Shown piece by piece: positions 47,401 to 61,307 of a stretch of DNA of 64,000 nt. How positions within the stretch are numbered: the first letter of the stretch is position 1; each line of letters begins with the position of its first letter. Source of the stretch: Parelaphostrongylus tenuis (lineage: Eukaryota > Nematoda > Chromadorea > Rhabditida > Metastrongylidae); contig JAHQIW010000412.1 of NCBI GenBank assembly GCA_019055375.1, forward strand, positions 1 through 64,000. Reading direction: 5' to 3'. The notes under the pieces were generated by a model. It saw only the letters and a list, made by a program, of their open reading frames with translations. It was not told the origin of the DNA and ran no database searches. Position numbers and translations under genes: made by a program.

Positions 47401-48615
47401 AAATAATGTCATTGATGAGGCTTTGTATAAAAAATCTTAGCAAGATTAACGAGGATGAAAACCAAAATCTTGCCTTTTCAAGGAAAAAAGCCACATCCTT
47501 GCGAAAATAAATGTATTTCCAGCTGTTATTGAACATTGTCTTTTATATTCTTGATGTTTTATTGCTAAAAGATTACTTGAAAATTTTGATTTTGATAATA
47601 AGTTTGTTATATATAAAGATCTCCATTGTACGGTCTACTAATAATTAAAACATAACGCTTTGCAATCGCAGTCCTTATCTTCTAATTCAAGCGGGTTTCT
47701 TGAGATTATGTAGTTAGATTTCGGTTCTCATAAACTCTTTGGCCAAAAAGATTTAAATTAATCATTGAAAGCGCTTTTGTAAAGATATTTTTCAGAGTAA
47801 CTGCGAACAAGTGTAAATAAAATAAAATATAAATGTTTGCTGAAGGTTCCAAATATCGCCTTTTTATTATTTGGTTTTCCCTTTATAGATTTGCATTATA
47901 TGTGGAATACTACGTTGTTCCTAATGAAAATAACCTTGTTCGAAGTCCGTTATATCATTGCATAAAGCTCTTCCATCAAAAAGTCGAACGAGAGCAACCT
48001 CTGCAAGGAATTTATCGCACGAGGCTTAAAAACCGGAGGATTGTGGCAATGATATGTTGACAAGTGTTACGTTTCACGTCCTAACATCATGTATGAGGAG
48101 AGTACAAGTATAAATTTGAAGCCATCGTGGACTTCAGCTAAGGTATTGACACGATTCCCTGTTTGCACGCTGTGTGAACGATTTATGCCATCTGATATTC
48201 TTAACTGCATCATGTCTTTAGAGATTTTTCAACGCTCTAAGTTAGAGCAAATAATCGGGACCGAGTCTAGAAGATATATGCGGCGTCTCATACATAACAT
48301 ATAAGAACATAAAAAACAAGGATTGCCTTTGAGCTGGCTTAGAATACTGCTCCTTTCTGTCGGTGTTCAAAAGAGCGCATGTGAAGCAGGGGTTAGAGGT
48401 GCTCTGCGTCACACATTTGAGGCCGGTATTAGGTCTACAACCAAGTTTCCGAACTCGACCCAAAAAATTCAAAAATTTGTTTTTCCAAGCAATCGAAAGT
48501 ATTGAATAAGATTAATTGAATTCTCCGTCTGTCTGGATGCAGTTCTGCTAACGATGCGGCAACAAATCAATTGCGCCCTTATAAAACTCATTATTTTTCG
48601 ATGGAAACCAACCAG
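47401..48615. other. Intergenic, nothing recognised
   Basis: AT-rich. Frames at 47,833-48,060 and 48,242-48,505 carry no motif. Confidence 0.4.
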
Positions 48616-48990
48616 TCAATTCTCGACGCAAATGATTATTGTCTCAAACTTCTTCATGTTCAACCAGTGCTCCAGTGACCTGAAGAGATGAGAATCGGAC
48701 GGAGACAGTTCTGCCGAATACGGCGAATGACCCAAGTGCTCCCACCTCAAATCGGTCAACTCCTTCCTTGCTTCCTTGGCAACGTGTGGATTTGTATTGT
48801 CTTGAAGCAAAATGACATGGCGACGGCGGTGACGTGGAATTGCTTGTTTGCACCGGTCCAGTTGCTAACAATATCGCTCAGCGTTGATGGTCAGACCGGC
48901 TTGCAACAAGTCCATATTCAACATTGCTTCTGGCGCAAATCGATTCAGTCTCGGTGTTGATGTTCCCTGCTGACGTGGTGAAAAACACTG
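48616..48990 (-). pseudogene. Mariner transposase remnant
   Basis: A 64-codon minus frame reads LQDNTNPHVAKEARKELTDL, the mariner block holding the second catalytic aspartate (DNARPH in live copies), then SPYSAELSPSDSHLFRSLEH with the third catalytic residue region and the usual HLFRSL motif. Upstream, 48,810-48,990 continues in decayed frames. Inverted ends were not found. Confidence 0.82.
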
Positions 48991-49129
48991 ATTTAGACGA
49001 CACTGACTCTTAAAGACGACACCTTTTCCTATAAACGAAGAGCAAGAAAATTCCGCACAAAAGAGGTAAAAGAAAAATTTATTTTTGTGGGGAAATTCTT
49101 ATCTCCTGGATCAAGTTCGCAAACTTAGT

Positions 49130-49335
49130 TGGAGACCTAATGATTTGGTATTAAAGTGGTCTCAAACTTCTCTGGGAGTATAGGCAGCATTGACTCGATA
49201 CAGCAGTGGGTCACCGCGAGTCATTGTAAGGGCCAGATATGCATTCAGTCACCTCGAACCAAGTTAAAAATTGAAGACGAATAAACGACACTTCTTTCAG
49301 GGAATGATGCGCGCCAAGAGCTCTAACCTTCGTTT
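49130..49335 (+). repeat. tRNA-derived SINE S1, 5'-truncated
   Basis: Plus body blocks in S1 order: CTCTGGGAGTATAGGCAGC, TCACCGCGAGTCATTGTAAG and GGCCAGATATGCATTCAG, ending before a decayed CTTTCAGGGAATGATGCGCG. Head missing. Confidence 0.65.
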
Positions 49336-49579
49336 TACGTGCATGTGTGGTCGGATAACAGCTCAAGCCGTTACCACACAATGAACTTAGTACACAGACT
49401 AGTGGTCACCACCATTTGAACTTACCTCCTTTGAGTAGTTTTTCACTGTCATACCCTTCCCATAGATATACACTGCACTAATGATGCTTTCCAACCGTGC
49501 AGCAAGTTTCGAAATCGTTTTCAAGTTCCTTTTTTTTGAAGAATTCATTTTATATGCGGTGGCATGATGTTAAAATATA

Positions 49580-49798
49580 GCCAATGATGTAGAGTGATGC
49601 GCAAAACATTTGCGTCAAGTGTGATTCAAACCCACATTTCACCCTCTTCGGGGGTCCGTTGTAGCATAGAAAGATTGGTGTCAAAGACGGGCGTCGGTAG
49701 TGCAACGGTCCAACACGCGTTCCCTGATAGGGTGAAAGGTGGGTTCAAATCCCACCTGACGCTGATATTTTTGCACACCAATCCACATCATTGGATAT
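49580..49798. repeat. tRNA-like foldback element, family S3
   Basis: Arms at 49,580-49,664 and 49,696-49,798 are inverted copies (outer block CCAATGATGTAGAGTG against CCACATCATTGG). The right arm holds a tRNA-like segment from 49,688: acceptor-like GCGTCGG pairing with CTGACGC, and a perfect T-arm GTGGGTTCAAATCCCAC. The anticodon arm does not fold properly. The left arm carries the complementary version, so both strands present a tRNA-like head. Confidence 0.72.
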
Positions 49799-50248
49799 CT
49801 TCTTTGAAAATCGACATTAGACAAATCTGGATTTAGAGAGTACCAGTAATCTTACAGCTGTCGTCAGAATCGTAGAAAAAAACTACTATAAATGACTTCA
49901 CTTCTCGAACTTTAATTTCCGGAAATTTGTAGGCAGTTATCGAAAAGTGCGCCTGTTTCCGAATGTGTCTTCGCCTGTGAAACTGTGGCAATAACACAAA
50001 ATAATGTTATTGGTGGAACTTTGAAAATTTCATGATGGCGTAGAGGTGAACCATGCGCTTCTGTTCTTAGAACCTTGCTTACTCATGATGTTATAGTCTT
50101 TGGTCCATTCCCGTGTCAATACCGTCGACAGTGACTCAACAATGTTGTATCATTGCAGTTGACGATGACTCAAGTAATGAACATTGAGACGACAACCACC
50201 AAGCAGATTCTGCGATAGTTATTGTAAGTTCGTTAGAAATAAAAACCG

Positions 50249-50494
50249 GTGGACTTTTGTTCCTAGGTGTTCTTCAGTTCAAATTTGTATGGGAAAGTCC
50301 AGGTCAGCGTGTCTTCAAAGAATGATGAGCTACCCAGATTTCCAAATCTTGCCCTGGCTTATCAACTTCGAGATCTCTATTTTCAAGCATTATCTTCAAA
50401 GTTTCGAGATTTCGTTTTATTACCGATATTGCAAGTGTTGAGTAAAATTATTGAACCTCTCAAAGCTGTTGACATTGGTGCTTTTTGGAACTGA
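50249..50494 (+). other. Possible isolated exon, unassigned
   Basis: A frame follows an acceptor-like GTTCCTAG and reads SSKNDELPRFPNLALAYQL and onward to DIGAFWN and a TGA at 50,492-50,494. Composition is protein-like and amphipathic, but no family was recognised and no partner exons were found. Neighbouring stretches 49,799-50,248 and 50,495-51,203 show nothing else. Confidence 0.22.
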
Positions 50495-51203
50495 CTAAAA
50501 AATAAAAGAATATCCTGGTTGCCTTAAAATTTGTTTCTCATATCTAAAATTAGACGAGAAATCTCTGGGATTGTGAATCAGCTCGGATGGTTCTTAATCG
50601 GTAGGATGAACTTGAGAGAATTCTCACTCTATCCTATCCATTCTTGCAATTTAGATTCCAATTTCATGTTCTTATGATGTTCTCGTGACGTCAACCTCAG
50701 TGTTGAATTATCGGTGATGACGTCTAAAAGGTTATGATCACTGGATACTAATTGAAGTACAAAGTGCTCGATCTCACCCATTAGTAGCTGAGACAACGAC
50801 ACTTGCTAGTTTTGACATTGCCCCGCATCTTCTCAACCACATACGTTCGTTTTCAAGTGTCATTTATGATAATCTACACATACCCCTACTGAACCCTATA
50901 TAATTAAAAATGTAGCATTTAGCACTGTTTCGCGTTTAGAGCTATAGATCTTCTTTAGTAGCATGAAAAGAATTTGCAAAATGGCTATCATTTTTGCAAG
51001 GTAATTGGTTTAGTGACAACGCGCTTGATTCCAGCTAGTTGCATTTATAGTAGAATCTTTGGATACTACAAAACATTATAATTTGAGAGAATTTTAAGTC
51101 TTTTCGAGGCTGATATGTCACCGACTTACGTACCGTTTAGGTAGTCTCGACGGCCTCATTAGATTCATACGCCCCACTAGTCGGCCCTACTATTATGTCG
51201 TTT

Positions 51204-52356
51204 CACAAGTTTTGGCACTCGAGTAATAAACACCAAATTAATTATGTAGAAGTAATTAAAACTGCATGGTTTTGACTTTATTGAATTGCCCATCCTCTTG
51301 CGAACATTTCGGTATACAACTTGCCTATACTTATTCTAAGATGGAACTAGCTTGGGGACAAACGCGCTTTCTACTCATAAACGAATCGCGGGTAGGGAAA
51401 AATGTTAATGAAGTGGCTCCTAAGATTAATGGAGCTTGGGGTGATGGTGCGATTGCAGAAAAGACGGCTAGGAAGTGGTTCGCGAAGTTCAGAGCTGGAA
51501 AAAACAGTTTAGGATCAGTCGCGCTCGGGCTGCCCTCCATTAACCCTCTGAAGATCAAACGGTGCGTTTCGTACCACGCCGCGCGATGTTAAATCCCAGT
51601 CAGCTACTGTAGTGGAGGCGTCGCGTCGCGGGGTAAAGAAGGAGTAAACAGCCAGATGTGCACTGTGCCTACGTATCTGAGGATGCTTGGTACAATGGAT
51701 GCGAGGAGACGAACCCAGGTTCTTGGAAACATTGTTATCATGAAATGATGGAATTTCACTGAAAAGGCTTAGATAATTTTAGTGAAAAGAACATTTATAT
51801 GTTCCATTTTTCATCTATATTACTTATGTTTCAATGAGAAAACCACATCGCTATGAAACAAGCATAATTCCAGCTGATGTACAGCTTTTTTTTTTAGTTG
51901 ATATTCTTGTAGTCATTCGATAGCTTGAAATGTGACGATTTTAGGAATAAGTTCGTTAAGTGATTCGACCTTCATATTACGCTTTGATAATTGAAGAAGA
52001 TAATGTTTTGCATGGGAAAGCAGGCGCAGGCAGCCATACGTGTACGCGCAGACAAGCAGATGTCGCCTCCTGCGACTGCCGCGCAAGCGAAGACGCGACT
52101 CCGCCTGCCTTTAACGCTGGTCCTCAATGGTTTAATCTTACCGCCACTTCACTAACATTTTCCCCTACGCGCCATTCGTGCATCAGTAGCAAGCGAATTC
52201 GTTCCCATGACAGCTCCATTTCAAAGCAAATATGGGTAAGTTGCATGTCAAAATGTTCGCAAGAAAATGTGCAATTAAACGCTAGCAGAATCACATAATT
52301 TCAATTACTTCTGGTTGGTGAGTTTGAAGTTTACTTCTCTAGTGCCAAAATTTATC
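51204..52356. mobile_element. Mariner-derived foldback element (M3)
   Basis: Inverted ends: left from CACAAGTTTTGGCACTCGAG (51,204), right ending AGTGCCAAAATTTAT (52,341-52,355), both with the AGAAGTAATTAAAA-type inner block shared with M1 and M2. The left half holds a plus-strand transposase start (51,341). The right half holds a second, minus-strand start of the same gene (about 52,219 downward, MELSWERIRLLLMHEWRVGE) of some 30 codons. An R2 motif copy lies between them at 51,909-51,929. The catalytic region is absent. Confidence 0.8.
51341..51592 (+). pseudogene. Mariner transposase N-terminus
   Basis: Starts MELAWGQTRFLLINESRVGK and continues through KINGAWGDGAIAEKTARKWF and AKFRAGKNSL: the paired helix-turn-helix DNA-binding region of mariner transposases, including the AGD-like and SGRPS-like linker (read here as LGLPS). 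The frame ends at about codon 83, before any DDD catalytic residue. Confidence 0.85.
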
Positions 52357-53483
52357 GAATGAGCTAGTGACAATAGGGACAGGGAAACATGCTTATTCAA
52401 AATCGCGCGATCTTTATTATTGTTTCCGTAGATGGCTTACGGCTGTTACTAAGCATGTAGACACTGCCTTTCAATTGACGGGTTTTTTTTTCATTTTCGT
52501 GAGCCACTATCATATCAACCTCGAAAAAGCTCAAAAACGTTCTCTTGAAACATATTGAATGTTTATAGCGAGGTTTGAGAATCAGTCTGTCGAAAGATAA
52601 TGATTACAGTACACTCATTGTCAGCCCATAGCATCAGACAAGTGGCTCAAGATTTTAGCGGCCAGAAAAGTTTTGAGATATTGCCACATACATACACACT
52701 CTGTGCCTCTCTTTGAAGTGTCGACGCCTTCGCCTTCTTCAGATCCATAATGATTCGAGTCGATTGTTGTATGCAAACGCTCAAACTTTCCACGCTTACA
52801 ACATGGATCTTTGTATTTGTCTGGAGTCAGTCTAACGAGGTTTGAGAAGGAGAAAACCTCGTCTTTCTTTCTATGCCACCTTTGGCAGAGGACGGTTGTC
52901 AATCTATTGCCTGTAGCGTTCACTACGACCTATTTTTTATGATGCTAATGAATCCTACAGAAGTCGACATTATAACCACGATCGTTCGAATTGTCGATCG
53001 TGTTGGCGAGAGGATAGGGTTTGTAGACTTTCGTTCCCTGCGCAAATAAAACAGCGAATCCGCTAGTGAAACTCATGTATACACCATTAGTACAATACAA
53101 TATAATGTTAACTTAACCTTCTATTTACTAGCCAACATTTTTTTCTCTGTATGTAGTTTAACAAAGAAAGTTACGTTTCCTGGCGTATCAAAACCCGAAA
53201 AATAACATTACCATGAAATGTCACAGTCAATGAATTTAGAGATACTCTACCAATGAAATTTTGCAAATTTGCGAAAGAAAATCACGTGGATAAAATGTGA
53301 AAGTCGACTACTGCGTCGTAAATCGTCAATAACATGAACGACAGAAAATATAGTGGTGTGATGTTTCGCTTAAAAAACGGAACTCTCAGAGCCATTTTTT
53401 TCTTCCTGTATTATCGCTTTTGAACAGTGCTATTCTTGGAATATCTAAGAATGTTAATTGTTATGCAATAACTTTGAGTTTCT
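52357..53483. other. Intergenic, 100-codon minus frame
   Basis: The frame at 52,621-52,923 (minus) has no recognised domain. On the same strand, CTGAAGAAGGCGAAGGCGTC at about 52,743-52,724 faintly recalls the 3' end block of Penelope-like elements. Nothing else is seen. Confidence 0.35.
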
Positions 53484-53566
53484 TGCGGGGGTTGAACCCG
53501 TATCTTACCCTTTTCTGGGCGCGTGTTTACCAGTGCACCATTGGGGATATCGCAGTGACTTTCTGT
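53484..53566 (-). repeat. tRNA-like repeat
   Basis: On the minus strand, CAATGGTGCACTGGTAAAC (A-box-like) precedes ACGGGTTCAACCCCCG (B-box/T-arm) at tRNA-like spacing. Flanks resemble the TTGAGTGATATGC family (TATGCAATAACTTTGAG at 53,462). A SINE head is more likely than a tRNA gene. Confidence 0.5.
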
Positions 53567-54649
53567 GATATAATATACATTATCTTCAAATATTATACCG
53601 CTTATATATTTTTATATTATATTATGCCGTTAATAATGAGATATTATCTTTAAATAGTTGAGCACTAGATTTACTAGAACCCTCTCCTACCCTTCCAATT
53701 ATAGACCCGTATGTAAAGTTGTGGTACTATCATTTTCTAAAGGCTTAGGCTTGAGCTTAGGCTCGAACGGATCATTTTGGAGGCGTTGTGTGCTGAAAAT
53801 TTGAAAAAAAATTTTTTTTAATCTGTGAGACCACTCTCCACTAGCGTCAGCTTATGTATTCAATACTATTAAAACAGTACTGGTACAGAAAATCGCACGC
53901 CCTACGAAGACGTCGCATCGTTGTCGCCGCCGGCTTCTTCGCAGCGATATCGATTTTTTCCTGAGGATCAATAAGTGGTCGCTTTTTTCTCGCCGCCGCG
54001 CGTTTACAATTGAATATCGATTGGAAAGTGTTCTATTTGAGTTGATCATGACTGATAGAGTGAAAGAGAATGAGATGTTCATCTCAAATAGCCACCATTT
54101 CCACACCTGACATTCTCGTCGTCATCATCGTGATCTTAAGCCATTTCCACTTGTTACTCTAAATTTTCTCTACACTCCAAAAATTACCCTACTCCTCTTT
54201 TCCCAGTATCTTCGGAAACACACGACTCAAAAGTAATCGTTTACAAGTAGCAGCCATTACTGGTCAGTCGACTCTCTGAAGACGACGACGTGGGTGGCCA
54301 TGAAAACTCGTCCGCACCTCTGCTGGGGACCCGCTCGCTTTGCCCCGTCTATTGCGCTCATCGCAGTAATGTTTATTTCATTAGTGTTTATATTATAATT
54401 CTGACGTCATAGTCAGAGTACCGTTTAAATTTGTTTTTACAAAGGATTCGCCACCCCAAGTCGATCGTGGCCCCTTTCGTTCTCGTTTCCTCGCATTCAC
54501 CCCCAACTTAGGTTTTTGAACGTTTTGCATATTGCTTCGTGTGCTACTTGACTTTTTCGCATTCTATACATATTTGAAAGAATGCAGCTAGAGATAATTC
54601 CGATCGCAATCTCCGATGTCGCTGAGCCAAGGCGGTCTCTGTGACGTTT
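53567..54649. other. Intergenic, upstream of the MSP-domain gene
   Basis: No gene recognised. The 84-codon minus frame at 53,852-54,106 is arginine-rich low-complexity. Confidence 0.4.
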
Positions 54650-54762
54650 CCTCTGATTGATCGCGAGAGAGTAATGGAGGAGGGGGATCGAACCAAAACA
54701 TCCCGCTTATCGCCCTGCCTCCTAATCCACCGCTTCGCTTACCAATACGCTATCTCGCCCTC
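54650..54762 (-). repeat. tRNA-like repeat
   Basis: Minus strand from 54,762: GATAGCGTATTGGTAAGCG (A-box) and TTTTGGTTCGATCCCCC (B-box) about 60 bases apart. No good acceptor pairing; a SINE head. It is antisense to the apparent 5' extension of the next gene's open frame. Confidence 0.5.
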
Positions 54763-54872
54763 GTTAAACAGTTTGATTTTTTCGAAGCGCTTTAATTTTC
54801 TTGTTGACTTCTACTGCTACTCTATCGTGTATAACTGTAAATCATTTGTTTGTATTATTGGTTCTGTATATA

Positions 54873-54884
54873 TATATTTTTTAG
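54873..54884 (+). promoter_or_regulatory. Likely spliced-leader acceptor of the MSP-domain gene
   Basis: TATATTTTTTAG ends 17 bases before the chosen ATG. The T-rich acceptor with no upstream coding exon fits trans-splicing of a nematode leader, and argues against the longer open frame that starts at 54,641. Confidence 0.5.
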
Positions 54885-54901
54885 GTACTTGGGTAAAGGC
54901 G

Positions 54902-58716
<3,815 letters not shown>

Positions 58717-60117
58717 AAGTGCCATGTCTACGCATTTTCAGATATCATATCGATCTTTTGTACCAGTATAAGTGACTCTTTGTATCATCGCTATATTAAT
58801 GGGTTGTTCTATCTTGTTCTCAGTGGTCAAATATGTGTTGCGGTATAGTCATTCATAGGACTACGACCTAGGTGAACTCGCTGCATACGCTCGAAGTGTC
58901 GTTTAGATCGATTGTGTTTCCTCTTTATTATACTCCTCGTCTGGACTGCCACTCTCTGTACAAAAAATAATCACATAGATTGATAATTGCTGAGCAATAT
59001 TCAGGTTTGTATAGTTCTATTCTTGTCAAACTGGGTGGTAGCTGTCAATTGCGGGTGTTACTTATTAAAGTGTTTCAGAAATGATATCTACGGTTATCTT
59101 TGTGACTTCAAATAGTGATATGACATAATTTATTGTGCCCAGGAGGCAACAAAAGCCACACTGGCGCCGATAGTATAAGATTTATTTATAACAAGTACTT
59201 CAACCTTATTCATTATGCAGCAGCAAACTTGTAAAAACTATCTAAGACGACATTAAACGTGACTGAATTCAAGAGCAACTTCAAGGCCTATGAAAAGTGA
59301 GTGAAAGGCTTTTGGCAAAACATTCTAGACTGAAGAAAACACTATAACGAATGATCACAAAATGTTGAGAAATTCTTCCAAATCTTTGCCTTCTTCAGAT
59401 GGCACAAATAACATTACTACAACGCATTAAGTGCTAATAATGTTATGATGATTAGTTATGTTAGAGATGATTAGTAGGCGAAAATGGGATGACTATGAGT
59501 AGCAAAAACATGTACAAATAGATAGGATTATATAAAAGAATAGAATAAATAGTGCATTATCGACTTATGATAAAGGACAGAGGTGGCAGACTAATGGTGA
59601 AATGCCCTCGATAACGAAAAATATGAGGAAATGTTATTGACAAGAACAACCTGATAACGTGTTTTTCAGAATATGTCGTTAGTAAAACCGGTTGAGATAC
59701 GTGATCAATGCTGAATAGATTAAAGTAACGTACATGACTTCCTTCTGTTTGAGAGGCTTCGGATTTATAACAGCTCGAACCGCATCTTCAAATACCTATA
59801 AGTTCAGAATACAGAACTATGCCAATTGTTCAGATGCCATCATCATCAGAGTGAGTGGCAGTAAGTGCATCAATTCCTATGGACATATTACATTGACAGA
59901 AATAACCAATAGTCGGCTAAAAGCAGACATGTAGACCATCCTTTTATTCACCGTGGCATATTGAAAACATAAAAAATTCAACAGAACGACGTATCTATGC
60001 AAGTGCTACGCGCCAAAAATTCTACCACTTAATCAAATATTTCCTAGTGAAATTCCGTTATCCTCGAAATTTCTACAGTTTTTACTGCATATTTCGCAGT
60101 GTTATGATGTTTCATAC
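58717..60117. other. 3' flank of the MSP-domain gene
   Basis: Contains its 3' UTR; no canonical AATAAA was found close to the stop. No other gene recognised, and the missing last mig-2 exon was looked for here without success. Confidence 0.45.
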
Positions 60118-60390
60118 ATACCTAAGGAAATTTAGTGGTGAACAAATACATGATTTCAGACGGGATTCGAACGCGCATTTTATCCATACCGGGGATCGTG
60201 TGCTACCACTACACCACCGAGGTACATTCGCGCCACCACTCATTCTTCAACATATCTATGTTAGCTGTTAGCCATCAACCTTCAACAAAATTGGCCGGGT
60301 ATGCGATCCCCTGTATGGATGAAACGCGGGGTCGACTCCAGCCTGAGGTCGTATTTTTGCTTACCACTCAATTCTCTTAGGTGTACACGA
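60118..60390. repeat. Foldback element with tRNA-like arms
   Basis: Left arm 60,118-60,200 and right arm 60,299-60,386 are inverted (CCTAAGGAAATTTAGTGG against CCACTCAATTCTCTTAGG). On the minus strand, the left side reads GGTGGTGTAGTGGTAGCAC (A-box) and GCGCGTTCGAATCCCG (B-box), tRNA-like over 70 bases. The right arm repeats CCCTGTATGGATGAAACGCG in the plus orientation. Confidence 0.75.
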
Positions 60391-61307
60391 ATTCCGTTAT
60401 CGGAAGGGTTTTTTGAAGAGACCTTTATCATTGTCCTCAAACCATTAATAATCATTCGAAAGTCTTGAATCACTGAGAATATTCTTCGCAGAATAAAGCT
60501 CTTTCTTCAAAGATTGAGTAACCATTGTACAGCATAGATCTCAGCGATCTCAGTTTTCTCGTTATCATAAAAGGTTTTCTCATGGCGCTGTAACGGAGAA
60601 AATGGAATTGTGTTTCGTACACGCGAATTTTTTACAGGATAGAGCTTAATCGACAAACAGTAAGTAATAATTGATGGAGTAATTTCCGCCGATCGCAAAA
60701 GTTTGATTGTTTTCCAAAAAGGCCGTTATACTGCACTGCAATAAGACAAAATTAAGCCTTAAACACGTCGCGCATTGCTGATCACGCGCATTGGGCTTGA
60801 GTTAGGTTTTGTATTGGTCCTCATCGCGCATTTGGTTGTGTGGAGGATGTGGATCGATAGCCAGATAAAATTATGACTCTGATACTCAAAGATTTCCTCT
60901 ACACGCTCATATCTTTTCGTGCTTCCAGCGATTTATAAGCATAATAAAAATTAAAGCGTGCGGCCCATGAGAAACGTATTTTTGTTTCAAATATCACAGC
61001 GCTATTTTACAGCTTTTATTTTCAGAAAAAAAAAGAATTAATAGTTCACATTGGTTGAGCTTTCGAACAATTACCAACATTCAAGTGTAAATTCTTCGAC
61101 CAGTAAAATAGATCCCTTCAAAAAAACGCCTCCCGATAACGGAAATGTACCTTTCCAGTTATAAAGCATTCAGGAAACCCGAGAGCATGTATACCTTTCT
61201 AAGCAGACAAAACTCAGAAGGCGGAAGAGAACCGAAATGTACTGAGGTAGATTCAAAATCATCGTGGGTAAAGTAACTTTGTAAGGAATAATGCTTAGGG
61301 CACATAC
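60391..61307. other. Region expected to hold the last mig-2 exon
   Basis: An R2-like motif lies at 60,449-60,470. No sequence for the expected VFDEAV-type start, polybasic tail or CAAX end was recognised on the minus strand. Confidence 0.4.

Noticed and set aside
47194..47406. 70-codon plus-strand frame
   Set aside because: Antisense to the Penelope-like RT segment with EQSEYIRFT and FLNAQMYL.
49688..49762. Working tRNA gene
   Set aside because: Acceptor and T-arm pair well but no proper 5-bp anticodon stem with a 7-base loop can be drawn, and the segment belongs to a repeated foldback family.
54641..54901. Longer start (87 codons upstream) for the MSP-domain gene
   Set aside because: A spliced-leader-type acceptor interrupts it at 54,884, the extension is antisense to a tRNA-like repeat, and relatives start close to the MSP domain.
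60155..60228. tRNA gene on the minus strand
   Set aside because: A- and B-boxes are present but it lies in the arm of a foldback element and the acceptor stem does not pair.
60475..60520. Last mig-2 exon (minus-strand frame starting FEERAL)
   Set aside because: No acceptor in the required phase precedes it and no polybasic tail or CAAX box follows.
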